Shown piece after piece: positions 5,617 through 14,017 of a DNA stretch of 45,454 nucleotides. Source of the DNA: a virus. The notes under the pieces were generated by a model. The model had not been told where the DNA came from. It did no database searches and was given only the letters and a program-made list of their open reading frames with translations. Made by a program: the position numbers and the translations under genes. Each line of letters opens with the position of its first letter. The first letter of the stretch is position 1. The stretch covers positions 1 through 45,454 of the IMG/VR virus record IMGVR_UViG_3300037493_003531; one strand, given 5' to 3'.

Positions 5617-5738
5617 CGGTAATTCAATAAATTCAGTAATTCAATGGGAATATGAATTATTGAGATAATATGAATTACTAAAGAGAGAAAAGTTTATATA
5701 GTATGATATGCAATAATTCAATAGTGTTAATTTTTAGG
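5617..5738 (+). repeat. AT-rich iteron-like element, copy 1
   Basis: Starts CGGTAATTC and contains several TAATTCA words, then two direct TATGAATTA boxes 18 bp apart (5651-5659, 5669-5677), a purine run AAAGAGAGAAAAG, TTATATAG, and TAGTGTTAA. Copy 2 at 41702-41793 has the same order. It is far more AT-rich than its surroundings and has no convincing frame. Candidate roles are replication origin, operator, or recombination site. Confidence 0.65.
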
Positions 5739-5745
5739 AAAGCAC

Positions 5746-5782
5746 TTGACGAATCTGGACGGGGGCGGTATTGCTGTCGCCG
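5746..5782 (+). promoter_or_regulatory. TTGACG promoter before the gene at 5783
   Basis: TTGACG at 5746-5751, a 17-nt spacer, then TATTGC. The ATG at 5783 is 31 nt after the -35-like box, matching the shared geometry. Confidence 0.45.
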
Positions 5783-6367
5783 ATGACCGACAACCGAGAG
5801 ATGCCGCCGAACGCCGACACCGCGAAATTGCGTCGGCGCGGCGATGTGCGCGAGGACGGTTTTGTGTTCGTCCGATACCACCCGAACTACAAAAACGGCG
5901 AGTATTGGATTTCGCCTGACCGCCACGCCCAAGCCCATCCTGTATCCCCCACGCGTATCCGAAACCGGAATCAGGATACAGGGATCATGAACCTGACGAA
6001 GTCTCCTCACCTCCGGATACGGGACTACGGACCAAGGTACAATTCACGGAAGCGGAAATTAACTCAGAAAGAATTTGACAACCTTCCGTATGGACCGAAT
6101 ACTGAGCCCGCTATGACCACTATCGAAAACATCACCATCCTTCCCAACTACTCGAAATACGGTATCACGCCTGACGGATTCGTCTTCCGCGTGCTTCCCG
6201 CCAGTAGAGGCCGTACCGCTGGACAGCGCCACCGTGTGACCCCCGTCATCCATCCGAGGGGGCATCAGTGGTGCGTGCAGATCACCAACGACGAGGGCGT
6301 TCGCAAGCGGGTGCCGATTAAGAAGTTGATGCAAGAGGTTTACGGTAACTCCGAAACAATTTCTTGA
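5783..6367 (+). CDS. NUMOD/HNH-associated-like DNA-binding protein
   Basis: A 194-residue basic protein with two similar domains: residues ~15-45 (RRGDVREDGFVFVRY, then GEYWIS) and ~115-190 (YSKYGITPDGFVFRVLP, PRGHQWCVQITND, VPIKKLMQEVYG). The second resembles the modules that accompany HNH homing endonucleases (an ITPDG.VF strand pair plus a C-terminal helix). No HNH catalytic triad is evident, so it may be a nuclease-derived DNA-binding protein. A TTG at 5771 is an alternative start. The gene contains CCTGTATCC and GGATACAGG words of the dispersed family. Confidence 0.5.
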   Translation: MTDNREMPPNADTAKLRRRGDVREDGFVFVRYHPNYKNGEYWISPDRHAQAHPVSPTRIRNRNQDTGIMNLTKSPHLRIRDYGPRYNSRKRKLTQKEFDNLPYGPNTEPAMTTIENITILPNYSKYGITPDGFVFRVLPASRGRTAGQRHRVTPVIHPRGHQWCVQITNDEGVRKRVPIKKLMQEVYGNSETIS

Positions 6368-6399
6368 CTTGACGAATAAGCCCCTTACGCTCTCTCGCT
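6364..6399 (+). promoter_or_regulatory. TTGACT/TTGACG promoter before the portal gene
   Basis: Two overlapping boxes, TTGACT (6364-6369) and TTGACG (6369-6374), lie 30 and 25 nt before the GTG start at 6400. The first overlaps the stop of the upstream gene. Confidence 0.45.
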
Positions 6400-8646
6400 G
6401 TGACGCAAAAACCGCCCACTATTCCCTCCGGCTTAAACGAGTTCGACCTACTGAATCTCGACCCCCAGACTCTGGAACCGCCAGAATCGCGCCTCCGTGA
6501 CGTTACGGCGGCACGCTCGATCTACGACACCCTACGCAAAGCCGACGAGAAGTCATCGAGCAACCGAGCACGCTTGGACGCAATGTTCGATGGAGCGTCG
6601 CCATACGACCAGAAGGTTCTGTTCTCCACCGGACAGGGCAATCGCACCAACCTGAACTTCGGTGAGGCGCAACGCTTGCTTGACGTTTCGATGTCCGCCT
6701 ACGTTGACCTCTACACCAGCTTGCAGAAGCTCGTACGCGTATCCGTCACCGTAGGCGGACCCGCAGAACGGCAGGATGCAGAGGACATCATTGCTGAGGA
6801 GTTGACGGAAATGATGCGGGAGTGGCCCGAGTTCCATTCCAACTACCTACGCCTTTGCACTGAGTTCACGAAGCACGGCGTTGGCGTAGCCTACTTCGAA
6901 GACCCTCGCAGCTGGAAGTTTCGGGTTTGTGGTTTTGGCGACTTCCTCATCCCTCGCCAGACTCCAGCATCCGAAGAGGCTATCGAAGTCGGTTGCGCCC
7001 GTCGTCAGTATCTTTTGCACGAGCTCTATGGGTTCATCAAGAACGAAGCTGCCGCTGCAAAGGTTGGCTGGGACGTTGATGAAGTGAAGCGCGTAATCGC
7101 GAAGAATGCACGCACCAGCGGGCGCAACGGCAGCAACACCTACGCCGACTGGGAAGTTACCCAGCGCGAGATGAAGAACAACGATCTCTACACTGGCCTT
7201 GAGAACACCACCGTGTCCGTTGTGCACATGTGGGTTCGTGAGTTTGACGGTAGCGTATCGCTTTTGATGTTTGCTGAGGAGTCGCCGAAAGAGTTCCTGT
7301 TCCGCCAGAACTCGATGTTCAAGAAACCTGAACATGCGTACGTGATGTTCGCTTACGGTGTCGGGACTAACGGCACCTACCACTCCATACGTGGTCTCGG
7401 CAATAGGATCTTCAATCACATTCAGACGAGCAACCGCATTCGCTGCCAGATGATTGACTCCGCGATGATGGGCGGTGCGGTGATGATCCAACCGGAGACG
7501 CAACGCGCACTCGAAGACCTGTCGTTTACGATGTATGGTCCATACTCGATCCTCTCGCCCAACGTTAAGATCATCGAGAAGGCTGCGCCCAACTTGACCA
7601 ACACGATGCAGCCAGCTCTCACTGACTTGCAGAATCAGCTGGCCATGAACGTTGACCTTGTTTCGACCTACGGCAACCAGAGCAGCCCTTATCGCAACAA
7701 CCTACAAACTGAACACGACCTCGCTGTGTCGAGCCGCCTGACAGGCTCGACCATCAACCTTTTCTATTCAAGCTGGTCTCGCCTGCTTCGCGAGATCGTT
7801 CGCCGCGCCACCACCAGCCCCAAGCAGGACGATTACGTTGCGTCCTTCTTCAAACGCTGCGCCGATCGTGGCGTTGACTCCAGAATCATTGCATCACTCA
7901 ACCACGAGAAGACTGTCGCTGTTCGCGCAATCGGTGCTGGCTCCGCTGCCAACCGCCTGCTCGCACTTCGTGAGCTCAACAGCATTGCTGGTGGCTACGA
8001 TGAAGTGGGTCGCCGTAACCTACTCCGTGACATCACTTCGGAACGGGTTGGTCGTGACTTGGTAGACCGCTACGCGCCAGCAAATCCAGAGCCACGCACA
8101 ACTGTTGATGCGAAGATTGCGCTGTTGGAGAATCAGGCTATGCAGTCTGGTCAGCCCGTTGCCGTCCTTGACAGTGAGCTACACGGCATGCACCTACGCA
8201 TGCACGCCCCGCTCTTGCAGCAGCTGGTCAGCGGCATCCAGACTGGCGAAATTGATCCGGTGCAGGCTCTGCCTATCGTGCAGATGGTCTATCAACATTG
8301 CGCTGAGCACACCAACTACCTCGCCTCTGACCCGTCCGCCAAAGCGGAGGTGGCGGAGATGAAACAACTGCTACAGGTCGGCGAAGAGATCATTACCAAC
8401 TTCTCCCGTAAGATCGAAGCCGATCAGCGCAAGGCGATGGAAGCTGGCCAAGGCCAAGGTCAGGAGGGGCAACAAGCAGGTCCGACACCTACCGAACTGA
8501 AGATGCAGGAACATCAAATAAAGATGGAGATTGCACAGCAGAAGGCGCAGATCGAAATGCAGATCAAGCAAGCCAAAGCCGATCAAGACCTCGCCCTGAA
8601 AGACGCGGAGCGTGCCCTGAAACTTTCTGGCAACGCTACTCAATAA
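6400..8646 (+). CDS. Portal protein (podovirus type)
   Basis: A 748-residue protein, first of the head block, ahead of a small gene, the scaffold and the capsid. That order and size fit the large portal proteins of short-tailed phages, which form the dodecameric DNA entry channel. The sequence shows GNRTNLNFGEAQRLLD (~res 80-95), a wing/stem-like alpha/beta middle, and a C-terminal 60-residue Gln/Lys/Glu-rich helix (EHQIKMEIAQQKAQIEMQ and following) suited to a barrel or coiled coil. The start is GTG at 6400. Confidence 0.8.
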   Translation: MTQKPPTIPSGLNEFDLLNLDPQTLEPPESRLRDVTAARSIYDTLRKADEKSSSNRARLDAMFDGASPYDQKVLFSTGQGNRTNLNFGEAQRLLDVSMSAYVDLYTSLQKLVRVSVTVGGPAERQDAEDIIAEELTEMMREWPEFHSNYLRLCTEFTKHGVGVAYFEDPRSWKFRVCGFGDFLIPRQTPASEEAIEVGCARRQYLLHELYGFIKNEAAAAKVGWDVDEVKRVIAKNARTSGRNGSNTYADWEVTQREMKNNDLYTGLENTTVSVVHMWVREFDGSVSLLMFAEESPKEFLFRQNSMFKKPEHAYVMFAYGVGTNGTYHSIRGLGNRIFNHIQTSNRIRCQMIDSAMMGGAVMIQPETQRALEDLSFTMYGPYSILSPNVKIIEKAAPNLTNTMQPALTDLQNQLAMNVDLVSTYGNQSSPYRNNLQTEHDLAVSSRLTGSTINLFYSSWSRLLREIVRRATTSPKQDDYVASFFKRCADRGVDSRIIASLNHEKTVAVRAIGAGSAANRLLALRELNSIAGGYDEVGRRNLLRDITSERVGRDLVDRYAPANPEPRTTVDAKIALLENQAMQSGQPVAVLDSELHGMHLRMHAPLLQQLVSGIQTGEIDPVQALPIVQMVYQHCAEHTNYLASDPSAKAEVAEMKQLLQVGEEIITNFSRKIEADQRKAMEAGQGQGQEGQQAGPTPTELKMQEHQIKMEIAQQKAQIEMQIKQAKADQDLALKDAERALKLSGNATQ

Positions 8647-8651
8647 ATTAT

Positions 8652-8686
8652 TTGACAAACCACAAACCCTGTGGTTTTACTTCTGC
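8652..8686 (+). promoter_or_regulatory. TTGACA promoter inside the head block
   Basis: TTGACA at 8652-8657, spacer, then TTTACT, with the ATG at 8687, 29 nt after the box. An inverted repeat CCACAAA/CTGTGG lies in the spacer and might modulate it. Confidence 0.45.
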
Positions 8687-8977
8687 ATGCTTTCTTCCAA
8701 ACCGATTATCCCACAAACCATTGAACGCTGGTTTAGTGATCCGACTCAAGCATCCCGTCTACGGGAAACCCTAGAGAGCCCGTTCTTCGAAGCGGCTGTA
8801 GCGACTCTACTATCCGCCGCACGGCCTACATACTCGGCTCTTACCGATACAGAACGTAATGCCCAGCGACAAGCATGGTTGGCTGGATACCACGACTTCG
8901 CAAACGATCTCCTGAAATTGACTAAGGCCCCACTAACCAAGGGCAAGAATCTTGAAGAATGGAGCCACTACGAATAA
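8687..8977 (+). CDS. Small head-block protein of unknown function
   Basis: A 96-residue helical protein, between portal and scaffold. Motifs visible are TIERWFSDPTQASRLRETL and ERNAQRQAWLAGYHDFANDL. The second resembles conserved short phage head genes of unknown role. The start at 8687 is fixed by the promoter geometry and gives a 40-nt gap from the portal gene. Confidence 0.6.
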   Translation: MLSSKPIIPQTIERWFSDPTQASRLRETLESPFFEAAVATLLSAARPTYSALTDTERNAQRQAWLAGYHDFANDLLKLTKAPLTKGKNLEEWSHYE

Positions 8978-8980
8978 CAT

Positions 8981-10090
8981 ATGAGCACACCAGCACCAGA
9001 AACCGCCGCAGCGGAAACCAGTCCAGCCCCAGATAATGGCGGCTTCGTTGAGTCCCTTGATTCGTTCTTCGCATCAATGGATAATCCAGTAGAGTCCGCA
9101 CCGGAGCCCACACAGGCACCACCCCAAGAACCGACGTCCGCGTCTGTTGAGGCTGACCCCCTTGCGGATCTCGATTCTATTGAAGCGCCCAAGAACTGGA
9201 CACCGGAAGCTGCCAGACGTTTCAAGGAACTGAAGTCTGAGCTCAAGACCTATCGCAGTCGCGCAGAAGAACTGGAGCAGACCGTCACCCAGAAGGAGTC
9301 CCGTTTGCAGGAACTGCAAGCCCTTGCCAACAACCCTGAGAATCAGGAACTACAGCAGCGGATCTCTGAATACGAGAGCCAGATGCTTGTGAGCAAGCTG
9401 GAGAACAGCCACGCTTACAAAACCCTCGTCGATCAGCCGCTTACTAATCTTGTGAACGAGGCGGACGGTATCTCGAAGAAGTATTCGCTGGACTCCAACG
9501 CTTTGATTGACGCCATCTCCGAGACTGATGAAGCTACGCAGGAAGAGTTGCTAACCGAACTGCTCGTCAATGTCAGTGACCGCGACAAGTTTCGCGTCTA
9601 CAAGATCATCGAGGAGGTTCACCCTATCCTTGAGCAGCGCAACATTCTCCAGCAGAACGCTGAAGCAGCCCTACGCGAAGCTGAGGAGCTCGACAACCAG
9701 CGTCAGCAACAAACCCTCGCCCAGCGCGTGCAACAGCGTCAGGAGGCTGCCAGTGCAGTTGCTGACAAGCTCAAGACCAAGCTCGCCTTCCTCTCCGGCG
9801 TGGAGGGCGTGGATCTCGCCGCTATCGCGAAAGAGGCAGCGGAACTCGAACCCTCTACCCTAGACCCTGTAACCGGAACCTATCAAGCTATGGCTGCGAA
9901 GCTGTTGCCAAAGATGGCTATCCAATACATGAGTCTTCAGAAAGAGATCGACACACTGACCGAGAGGCTTGCTGAGTATGACCGCGCCGCCCCGAAGGCG
10001 GGAGGCGGTTCCCTCAACACTTCTGGCACGCCGACAACGGCTGACGGCAAGTCTTTCCTTGATGCGGTTACTGCTGCGTTTGGCAGGTAA
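8981..10090 (+). CDS. Capsid scaffolding protein
   Basis: A 369-residue protein immediately before the capsid gene. It has an acidic, Pro/Ala-rich N-terminus (1-65), a long coiled coil (~75-135, ELKSELKTYRSRAEELEQT), a second helical region rich in Gln (~225-265), and a flexible Gly/Ser/Thr C-terminus. Position, acidity and coiled-coil content are typical of scaffolds that template procapsid assembly. There is no protease signature. The start lacks a Shine-Dalgarno motif (ACAT before ATG). Confidence 0.75.
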   Translation: MSTPAPETAAAETSPAPDNGGFVESLDSFFASMDNPVESAPEPTQAPPQEPTSASVEADPLADLDSIEAPKNWTPEAARRFKELKSELKTYRSRAEELEQTVTQKESRLQELQALANNPENQELQQRISEYESQMLVSKLENSHAYKTLVDQPLTNLVNEADGISKKYSLDSNALIDAISETDEATQEELLTELLVNVSDRDKFRVYKIIEEVHPILEQRNILQQNAEAALREAEELDNQRQQQTLAQRVQQRQEAASAVADKLKTKLAFLSGVEGVDLAAIAKEAAELEPSTLDPVTGTYQAMAAKLLPKMAIQYMSLQKEIDTLTERLAEYDRAAPKAGGGSLNTSGTPTTADGKSFLDAVTAAFGR

Positions 10091-10336
10091 TAAAAAATCA
10101 CAGCTTCGTACAAATTTGTATTGACGACTAATGCAAATTGTACGAAGCTTCCCGCAACCCAAAAAGTTGCGACATCGAAGGTCCGCTCCGTACCAGCCAA
10201 AAGCAAACACGGTTCTAGTAGGTGAGACAGCTCAAAGGTAACCCGAAGCTAAGGCCCATGCGCCCGTCGTTTGCTTCAACGACAACCGTGTATTCTTCAA
10301 CTTCAACAACCTTTTAACTTCTAACTACCTACTATT
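10091..10336 (+). promoter_or_regulatory. Structured 246-bp leader of the capsid gene
   Basis: No gene lies here. AGCTTCGTACAA at 10102 and its complement ending at 10149 form a 16-bp stem (one bulge) around TTGACG (10121-10126). GCAAC/GTTGC (10154-10170) is a second hairpin. AAGCAAAC (10201-10208) can pair with GTTTGCTT (10269-10276), ACACGGTT (10207-10214) with AACCGTGT (10284-10291), and GTCGTT with AACGAC (10266-10283), giving competing or pseudoknot-type pairings. The last 45 nt are T/C/A-rich and open. It may set capsid expression. Confidence 0.5.
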
Positions 10337-11635
10337 ATGGCTGTAAACGCTGGACAAACCTTCTCGAATCCTACCGATTCGAACACCGCAATCGACACGA
10401 TCCTCACTCAAGAGGCTAACCGTATCGGTCAGGACATTCATCGCCGCACGTTGCACGTGTCTCCTTGGATGGACCTCATCAAGCAGACTTCCTTTCCTGA
10501 CGGAATGGGCTACACCCTCGGAACTCTGATCTACGACCGCGCACTCCCGACCACCACCGCTAACGGATCGACTCTCGGCAATAGCTGGATCGACGTCGGT
10601 GGTTCTGAAGCTGCGTCGCTTGCTACTGCAAGCACCCTAGATCAGATCCTCATTGGCGCTAAAGACACCAACATCGGTGCCGGTAGCAATAGTGCAAACG
10701 GCAAGTCCTTCATCTCGTTCGGTCGTCAGCTCAAGCAGTACTCGCTGAAGCGTGCCACTGTTGAGTCGCCCAAGATCAACGTCGAAGACCTTCGCTTCGC
10801 TGCTTACCGCACCGAGCAACTTCGCGCTGTCATGGACGCTCTCACCGACGCTACCCGCTACTCGTGGGAAGAGCGTTATCGTGACGAGTATGACCGTATC
10901 GTCGGTAACTACGTTATCTGCGAACCTACCGGTACGACTATCGTTTCGTCTGGCAAAGAGGGTAACCAATCCGCTGACATCGACTTCGGTGCTTCGGGTA
11001 CCACCCCTTCCGCTAACGTTTCGAACAAGATCCTCGACTCGGTCTATTTCCGCTTGGTCCGTGCCGGAGCCGGTACGAACGCCTACGGTCGCGAGAACGC
11101 TCGTCCGGTCTTCGCGCTCGTTTGCTCGTCCGAAGCGTCCTACTTCCTGCAAACGGAAGCTGGTTTCCGCGACGACGTTCGCTACAACAACGCTAAGGTT
11201 TCCGAACTCATCGCGCCGCTCGGTGTCGAGAAGTCCTTCCGTGGTTTCTACCACCTGATCGACGACCTCGCCCCGCGCTTCACCGATGACGGAGACGGCA
11301 ACCTTACCCGCGTTCAGCCGTACACCGCCACCAGCGGTATCATCACCCCGAACGCGTCCTACGAGACTGCCCCGATCGAGGCTGCTTACGTCCTTCACCA
11401 AGACGTGATGGAGTCGCAGATCCCCGAGCCAATCTCTGGCGCGAGCGGTCTGACATTCGATCCCGTCAACTATCGTGGTAAGTTCAACTGGAAGAACATT
11501 CCTTCCGTTGACCTCAACCCTGATGGCACTATCGGTTTCTTCCGTGGTGTTCTCGCCAGTGCAACGAAGCCCATCAAGACCGAGTTTGGTTTTGTGATTC
11601 TGTTCAAGCGGGATAGCACCACCCCTGCTGCCTAA
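10337..11635 (+). CDS. Major capsid protein
   Basis: A 432-residue protein following the scaffold and preceding a strong terminator, the usual place of the major capsid gene. It starts MAVNAGQTFSNPTDSNTAID, has a central helical segment (EERYRDEYDRIVGNYV, ~175-190), and ends KPIKTEFGFVILFKRDS. Codons are strongly biased to C-ending forms and the sequence is smooth, as expected for a highly expressed gene. The HK97 fold is inferred from context, not seen directly. Confidence 0.8.
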   Translation: MAVNAGQTFSNPTDSNTAIDTILTQEANRIGQDIHRRTLHVSPWMDLIKQTSFPDGMGYTLGTLIYDRALPTTTANGSTLGNSWIDVGGSEAASLATASTLDQILIGAKDTNIGAGSNSANGKSFISFGRQLKQYSLKRATVESPKINVEDLRFAAYRTEQLRAVMDALTDATRYSWEERYRDEYDRIVGNYVICEPTGTTIVSSGKEGNQSADIDFGASGTTPSANVSNKILDSVYFRLVRAGAGTNAYGRENARPVFALVCSSEASYFLQTEAGFRDDVRYNNAKVSELIAPLGVEKSFRGFYHLIDDLAPRFTDDGDGNLTRVQPYTATSGIITPNASYETAPIEAAYVLHQDVMESQIPEPISGASGLTFDPVNYRGKFNWKNIPSVDLNPDGTIGFFRGVLASATKPIKTEFGFVILFKRDSTTPAA

Positions 11636-11643
11636 ACTAACCC

Positions 11644-11676
11644 GCTAAGGGGTTCCCATAACGGGAGCCCCTTAGC
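11644..11676 (+). terminator. Terminator after the capsid gene
   Basis: GCTAAGGGGTTCCC and GGGAGCCCCTTAGC pair over 14 bp (one G-U) around an ATAAC loop, followed by ACCTCCCCTTT. It is a strong GC-rich stem with a modest T tail just after the capsid stop. Confidence 0.8.
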
Positions 11677-11693
11677 ACCTCCCCTTTAACACT

Positions 11694-12125
11694 ATGCCAA
11701 CTCTTGATGATCTCCCAACTCTTGCTCCAGTTACCACCGTAACAGGCGATGACTTGTTTCCAGTATACGACCCGACGGCCACTGGCTCGTCTAGAGTCCG
11801 TAAGATTGCTTTGAACCAGATCAATGGCCTCAGTGCCTCTGATGTTGTTCTTGCTGCTGGCGATGCCGCCGTAGTTGCTACCCGACTTGTCATCTTCTCA
11901 GGTCGGACTGCTGCAACGGCTGCAACTCTCCCTGCTGCTTCCGGCGTCCTTCGTGACATCATTATCCAGAACGCCAACACGTCGTCTGGTGCTGTGACTG
12001 TCACTAGCCCGTCTACGAATATCTATACCTCTGCGTCTGCTTCCGCATCCGCTACAAGTGTTATCGCGATTGCCACTACCGCTCGCTACCTTAGCGACGG
12101 AACCAACTGGTATCGCACCCACTAA
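11694..12125 (+). CDS. Probable capsid decoration or fibre-type structural protein
   Basis: A 143-residue protein. The N-terminal third (DDLFPVYDPTATGSSRVRKI) has the form of a fibre/baseplate attachment segment. Residues 65-143 are Thr/Ser/Ala-rich beta sequence (ATLPAASGVLRDIIIQNAN, then YLSDGTNWYRTH). The ending resembles the C-termini of virion surface proteins, and a similar pattern is seen in the protein at 14165. It lies between two terminators right after the capsid gene, so head decoration is likely. Confidence 0.5.
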   Translation: MPTLDDLPTLAPVTTVTGDDLFPVYDPTATGSSRVRKIALNQINGLSASDVVLAAGDAAVVATRLVIFSGRTAATAATLPAASGVLRDIIIQNANTSSGAVTVTSPSTNIYTSASASASATSVIAIATTARYLSDGTNWYRTH

Positions 12126-12134
12126 ACCCAACCT

Positions 12135-12164
12135 GCACCCTGTAGCCTAAAAACTACAGGGTGC
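12135..12164 (+). terminator. Terminator after the decoration-like gene
   Basis: GCACCCTGTAG and CTACAGGGTGC pair perfectly over 11 bp with an 8-nt loop (CCTAAAAA), followed by TACCCTTT. The stem carries the CCCTGTA word common in intergenic DNA here. Confidence 0.75.
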
Positions 12165-12202
12165 TACCCTTTCTGCTACGTCTAGTAATCCAAAATAACG
12201 CA

Positions 12203-12457
12203 ATGCCCGCATACATCCCAATACCCAAAGGCCTTCAGGTTCCTGACCAACCTGAGTTTGAAATGCCCGTGACCTTTGAGGTTCGTGACAATATGCTCTA
12301 CGCTCTCGCTGTCGGCGGCATGCCTGTACCTGAAGAAGGCGAGGAGCCTGAAGAGGAGGACATGCAAGCGGAGATGGAACAAGAAGGCGGCGCAAACACA
12401 GAAATGGATTTTATGTCCGCTGTCGAATCGGCTATGAAGAAGCCACAACCTAAATAA
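12203..12457 (+). CDS. Small acidic protein, paralogue of the gene at 13375
   Basis: An 84-residue protein starting MPAYIPIPKGLQVPDQPEFE, with an acidic middle (EEGEEPEEEDMQAEMEQE) and the C-terminus FMSAVESAMKKPQPK. The protein at 13375 has the same three parts (P.P.GL..P, EGEEDEE, FLIAIERAMKSPKRS), so the two are paralogues flanking the lysis genes. The function is unknown. The start at 12203 is chosen because the homologous motif begins there; an earlier Met at 12161 lies in the terminator. Confidence 0.6.
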   Translation: MPAYIPIPKGLQVPDQPEFEMPVTFEVRDNMLYALAVGGMPVPEEGEEPEEEDMQAEMEQEGGANTEMDFMSAVESAMKKPQPK

Positions 12458-12461
12458 CACC

Positions 12462-12614
12462 ATGAAAACTACACTACTCGGTATCCTGACTATTGTCGCG
12501 ACCCTTGCCAACGTCGGTCTGCAAATCCTTCAGGGAGAGTCCCCAGACCTAATGGCCGCATTTGCAGCTGTAACGGCAGGAGTCGGCCTTATCAAAGCCC
12601 ACGACAGTAAATAA
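12462..12614 (+). CDS. Small holin-like membrane protein (50 aa)
   Basis: A 50-residue frame starting MKTTLLGILTIVATLANVG with one hydrophobic N-terminal segment and a second weaker one (LMAAFAAVTAGVGLIKA). It is tightly packed between an acidic protein gene and another small membrane protein, upstream of the amidase. Two short hydrophobic helices and the position suggest a holin, which would open the cytoplasmic membrane for the endolysin. No family is recognised. Confidence 0.55.
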   Translation: MKTTLLGILTIVATLANVGLQILQGESPDLMAAFAAVTAGVGLIKAHDSK

Positions 12615-12784
12615 TGAACCTGTTCGGTAGGGTGCTAGACAGTCCTGTTTGCTCAATCGCTCCGTGGGTTGGTGTTATCACCAGTCTACAGGAGCAAGTT
12701 GAGTATAGCATTAGGGTTAGCTCCATCACTATCGGACTGATTATCGGCCTTATCCATCTCTGGCGATTACTTTTCAAGGAGTAA
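12614..12784 (+). CDS. Small membrane protein, holin or antiholin candidate (56 aa)
   Basis: The ATG shares one base with the preceding TAA (TAATG), implying coupling. The product has one clear membrane segment near its C-terminus (SITIGLIIGLIHLWRLLF) and a Lys-Glu end. With the gene before it, it makes a two-component membrane pair upstream of the amidase. Confidence 0.5.
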   Translation: MNLFGRVLDSPVCSIAPWVGVITSLQEQVEYSIRVSSITIGLIIGLIHLWRLLFKE

Positions 12785-12823
12785 GTCAAGCCCAGCTTGA
12801 CCTGTAACACGTAACCTAAACAT

Positions 12824-13378
12824 ATGAGCGTCATCGGAATCTGTATCGGGCATAGCAGAAGCGGTGACAAGGGCGCTGTTAACACAGACGGTGTTAGCGA
12901 ACACACTTTTAACCGTGAGGTTGGCCGCCTTACCGCCGAGCTCTTGAGGAAAAAAGGGCACACAGTACACGTTATCGACGAATACAACGGCAGATCCTAC
13001 TCTAGTGCCGTCCACTGGGTGTCCGACCGTCTAGCAAATTTAGGTGCGACTTTAGCCGTAGAGTTGCACTTTAATTCTTCCGGTCCACATGCCGAAGGAC
13101 ACGAGTGGCTCCATTGGTACAGCAGCGCTAAAGGGCAAATGCTGGCGAGTTGCTTTAATCAGACGTTTAAAGAGACCTTTCCAAACGCTAAAGTGCGCGG
13201 CATAAAGCCCGCTGACAAGGATAATCGCGGCAGTTTGTTTCTCCGCGTCACACGTTGTCCAGCTATAATCCTCGAACCCTTCTTCGGCTCCAACAAAAAA
13301 GAGACCGAGTTCTACACCCGAAACAAATCCGCCCTTGCGTCTGCTTACGCTAGGGCCTTAACTGATTACCTAACATGA
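12824..13378 (+). CDS. N-acetylmuramoyl-L-alanine amidase (endolysin)
   Basis: A 184-residue single-domain Amidase_3-type enzyme that cleaves the bond between muramic acid and L-Ala in peptidoglycan. Zinc and catalytic residues are in place: GHS (H10), VSEHTFN (E26), ELHFN (H82) and IILEP (E151). There is no signal peptide, so export depends on a holin, consistent with the two small membrane genes upstream. The start ATG at 12824 follows an ACGTAACCTAAAC leader. The end overlaps the next gene by 4 nt. Confidence 0.88.
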   Translation: MSVIGICIGHSRSGDKGAVNTDGVSEHTFNREVGRLTAELLRKKGHTVHVIDEYNGRSYSSAVHWVSDRLANLGATLAVELHFNSSGPHAEGHEWLHWYSSAKGQMLASCFNQTFKETFPNAKVRGIKPADKDNRGSLFLRVTRCPAIILEPFFGSNKKETEFYTRNKSALASAYARALTDYLT

Positions 13379-13707
13379 AAGGAATGATACCCGTACCAAC
13401 TGGACTCTCGCTACCGAGCGACGCTGAGACTAAACCCTTTAGCCTTACCGGACTCTTTATTCGTCACGGAGATAAGCTCATGGCGTTGGAGTTAGGCGAC
13501 AAAACCGTATCTTACGAAGGCGAAGAGGACGAGGAAGGCGGGGAAGGCGAGGAAGGCGAGGAAGAGGAATACGGCGAAGGACCCTGCGGCTGCTCCAAAC
13601 AAGGCGGCTGCTCCAAACAAGGCGGCTGCTCCAAACAAGGCGGCGGTGATGGCGGAGGTTTCCTTATCGCTATTGAGCGGGCTATGAAATCCCCAAAACG
13701 TAGTTGA
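13375..13707 (+). CDS. Acidic protein with CSKQGG repeats, paralogue of the gene at 12203
   Basis: A 110-residue protein. The N-terminus PVPTGLSLPS and the C-terminus FLIAIERAMKSPK match the gene at 12203. Between them lie a Glu/Gly run (~res 45-65) and GPCGCSKQGG followed by two more exact CSKQGG units, then a glycine stretch. The Cys repeats could bind metal or cross-link. The tandem repeat and the Glu/Gly run are absent from the paralogue, so this copy has expanded. Confidence 0.6.
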   Translation: MKGMIPVPTGLSLPSDAETKPFSLTGLFIRHGDKLMALELGDKTVSYEGEEDEEGGEGEEGEEEEYGEGPCGCSKQGGCSKQGGCSKQGGGDGGGFLIAIERAMKSPKRS

Positions 13708-13738
13708 CCCCGAGCACTTAACCCTGTAACCTACACCC

Positions 13739-14017
13739 ATGACAAACGACATCGACAAACAATCTTTCGGCGAAGCTGGCGCACAGCTTGTACCACCCAC
13801 TACCGCGATTCCTGCTGGCCAATACTGCGCCCTTAGCTTCGTAGGTGGCGGTGGAGCAATCACCACAGCGTTCTCTGCGGCTGAAGCGCCCATCCTTAGT
13901 GGCACTCAGACCAGCATCACCTTCGCTGACGGCTACACGCTGTTCACTCCACTTGTTATCGCAAGTGGTTCCTCCGCCCGCATCAACTGCCCAATCGTTC
14001 TCTACAAAGCACTCTAA
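13739..14017 (+). CDS. Small beta-rich structural protein
   Basis: A 92-residue protein with a beta-type composition (ITTAFSAAEAPILSGTQTSI, PLVIASGSSARINCPIVLY). It sits between the lysis cassette and the fibre genes and overlaps the next start by 1 nt. It could be a head fibre or tail knob component; no family is recognised. Confidence 0.5.
   Translation: MTNDIDKQSFGEAGAQLVPPTTAIPAGQYCALSFVGGGGAITTAFSAAEAPILSGTQTSITFADGYTLFTPLVIASGSSARINCPIVLYKAL

Noticed and set aside
10091-10336. A tRNA gene in the capsid leader
   Set aside because: No cloverleaf with a proper T arm and acceptor stem could be formed.
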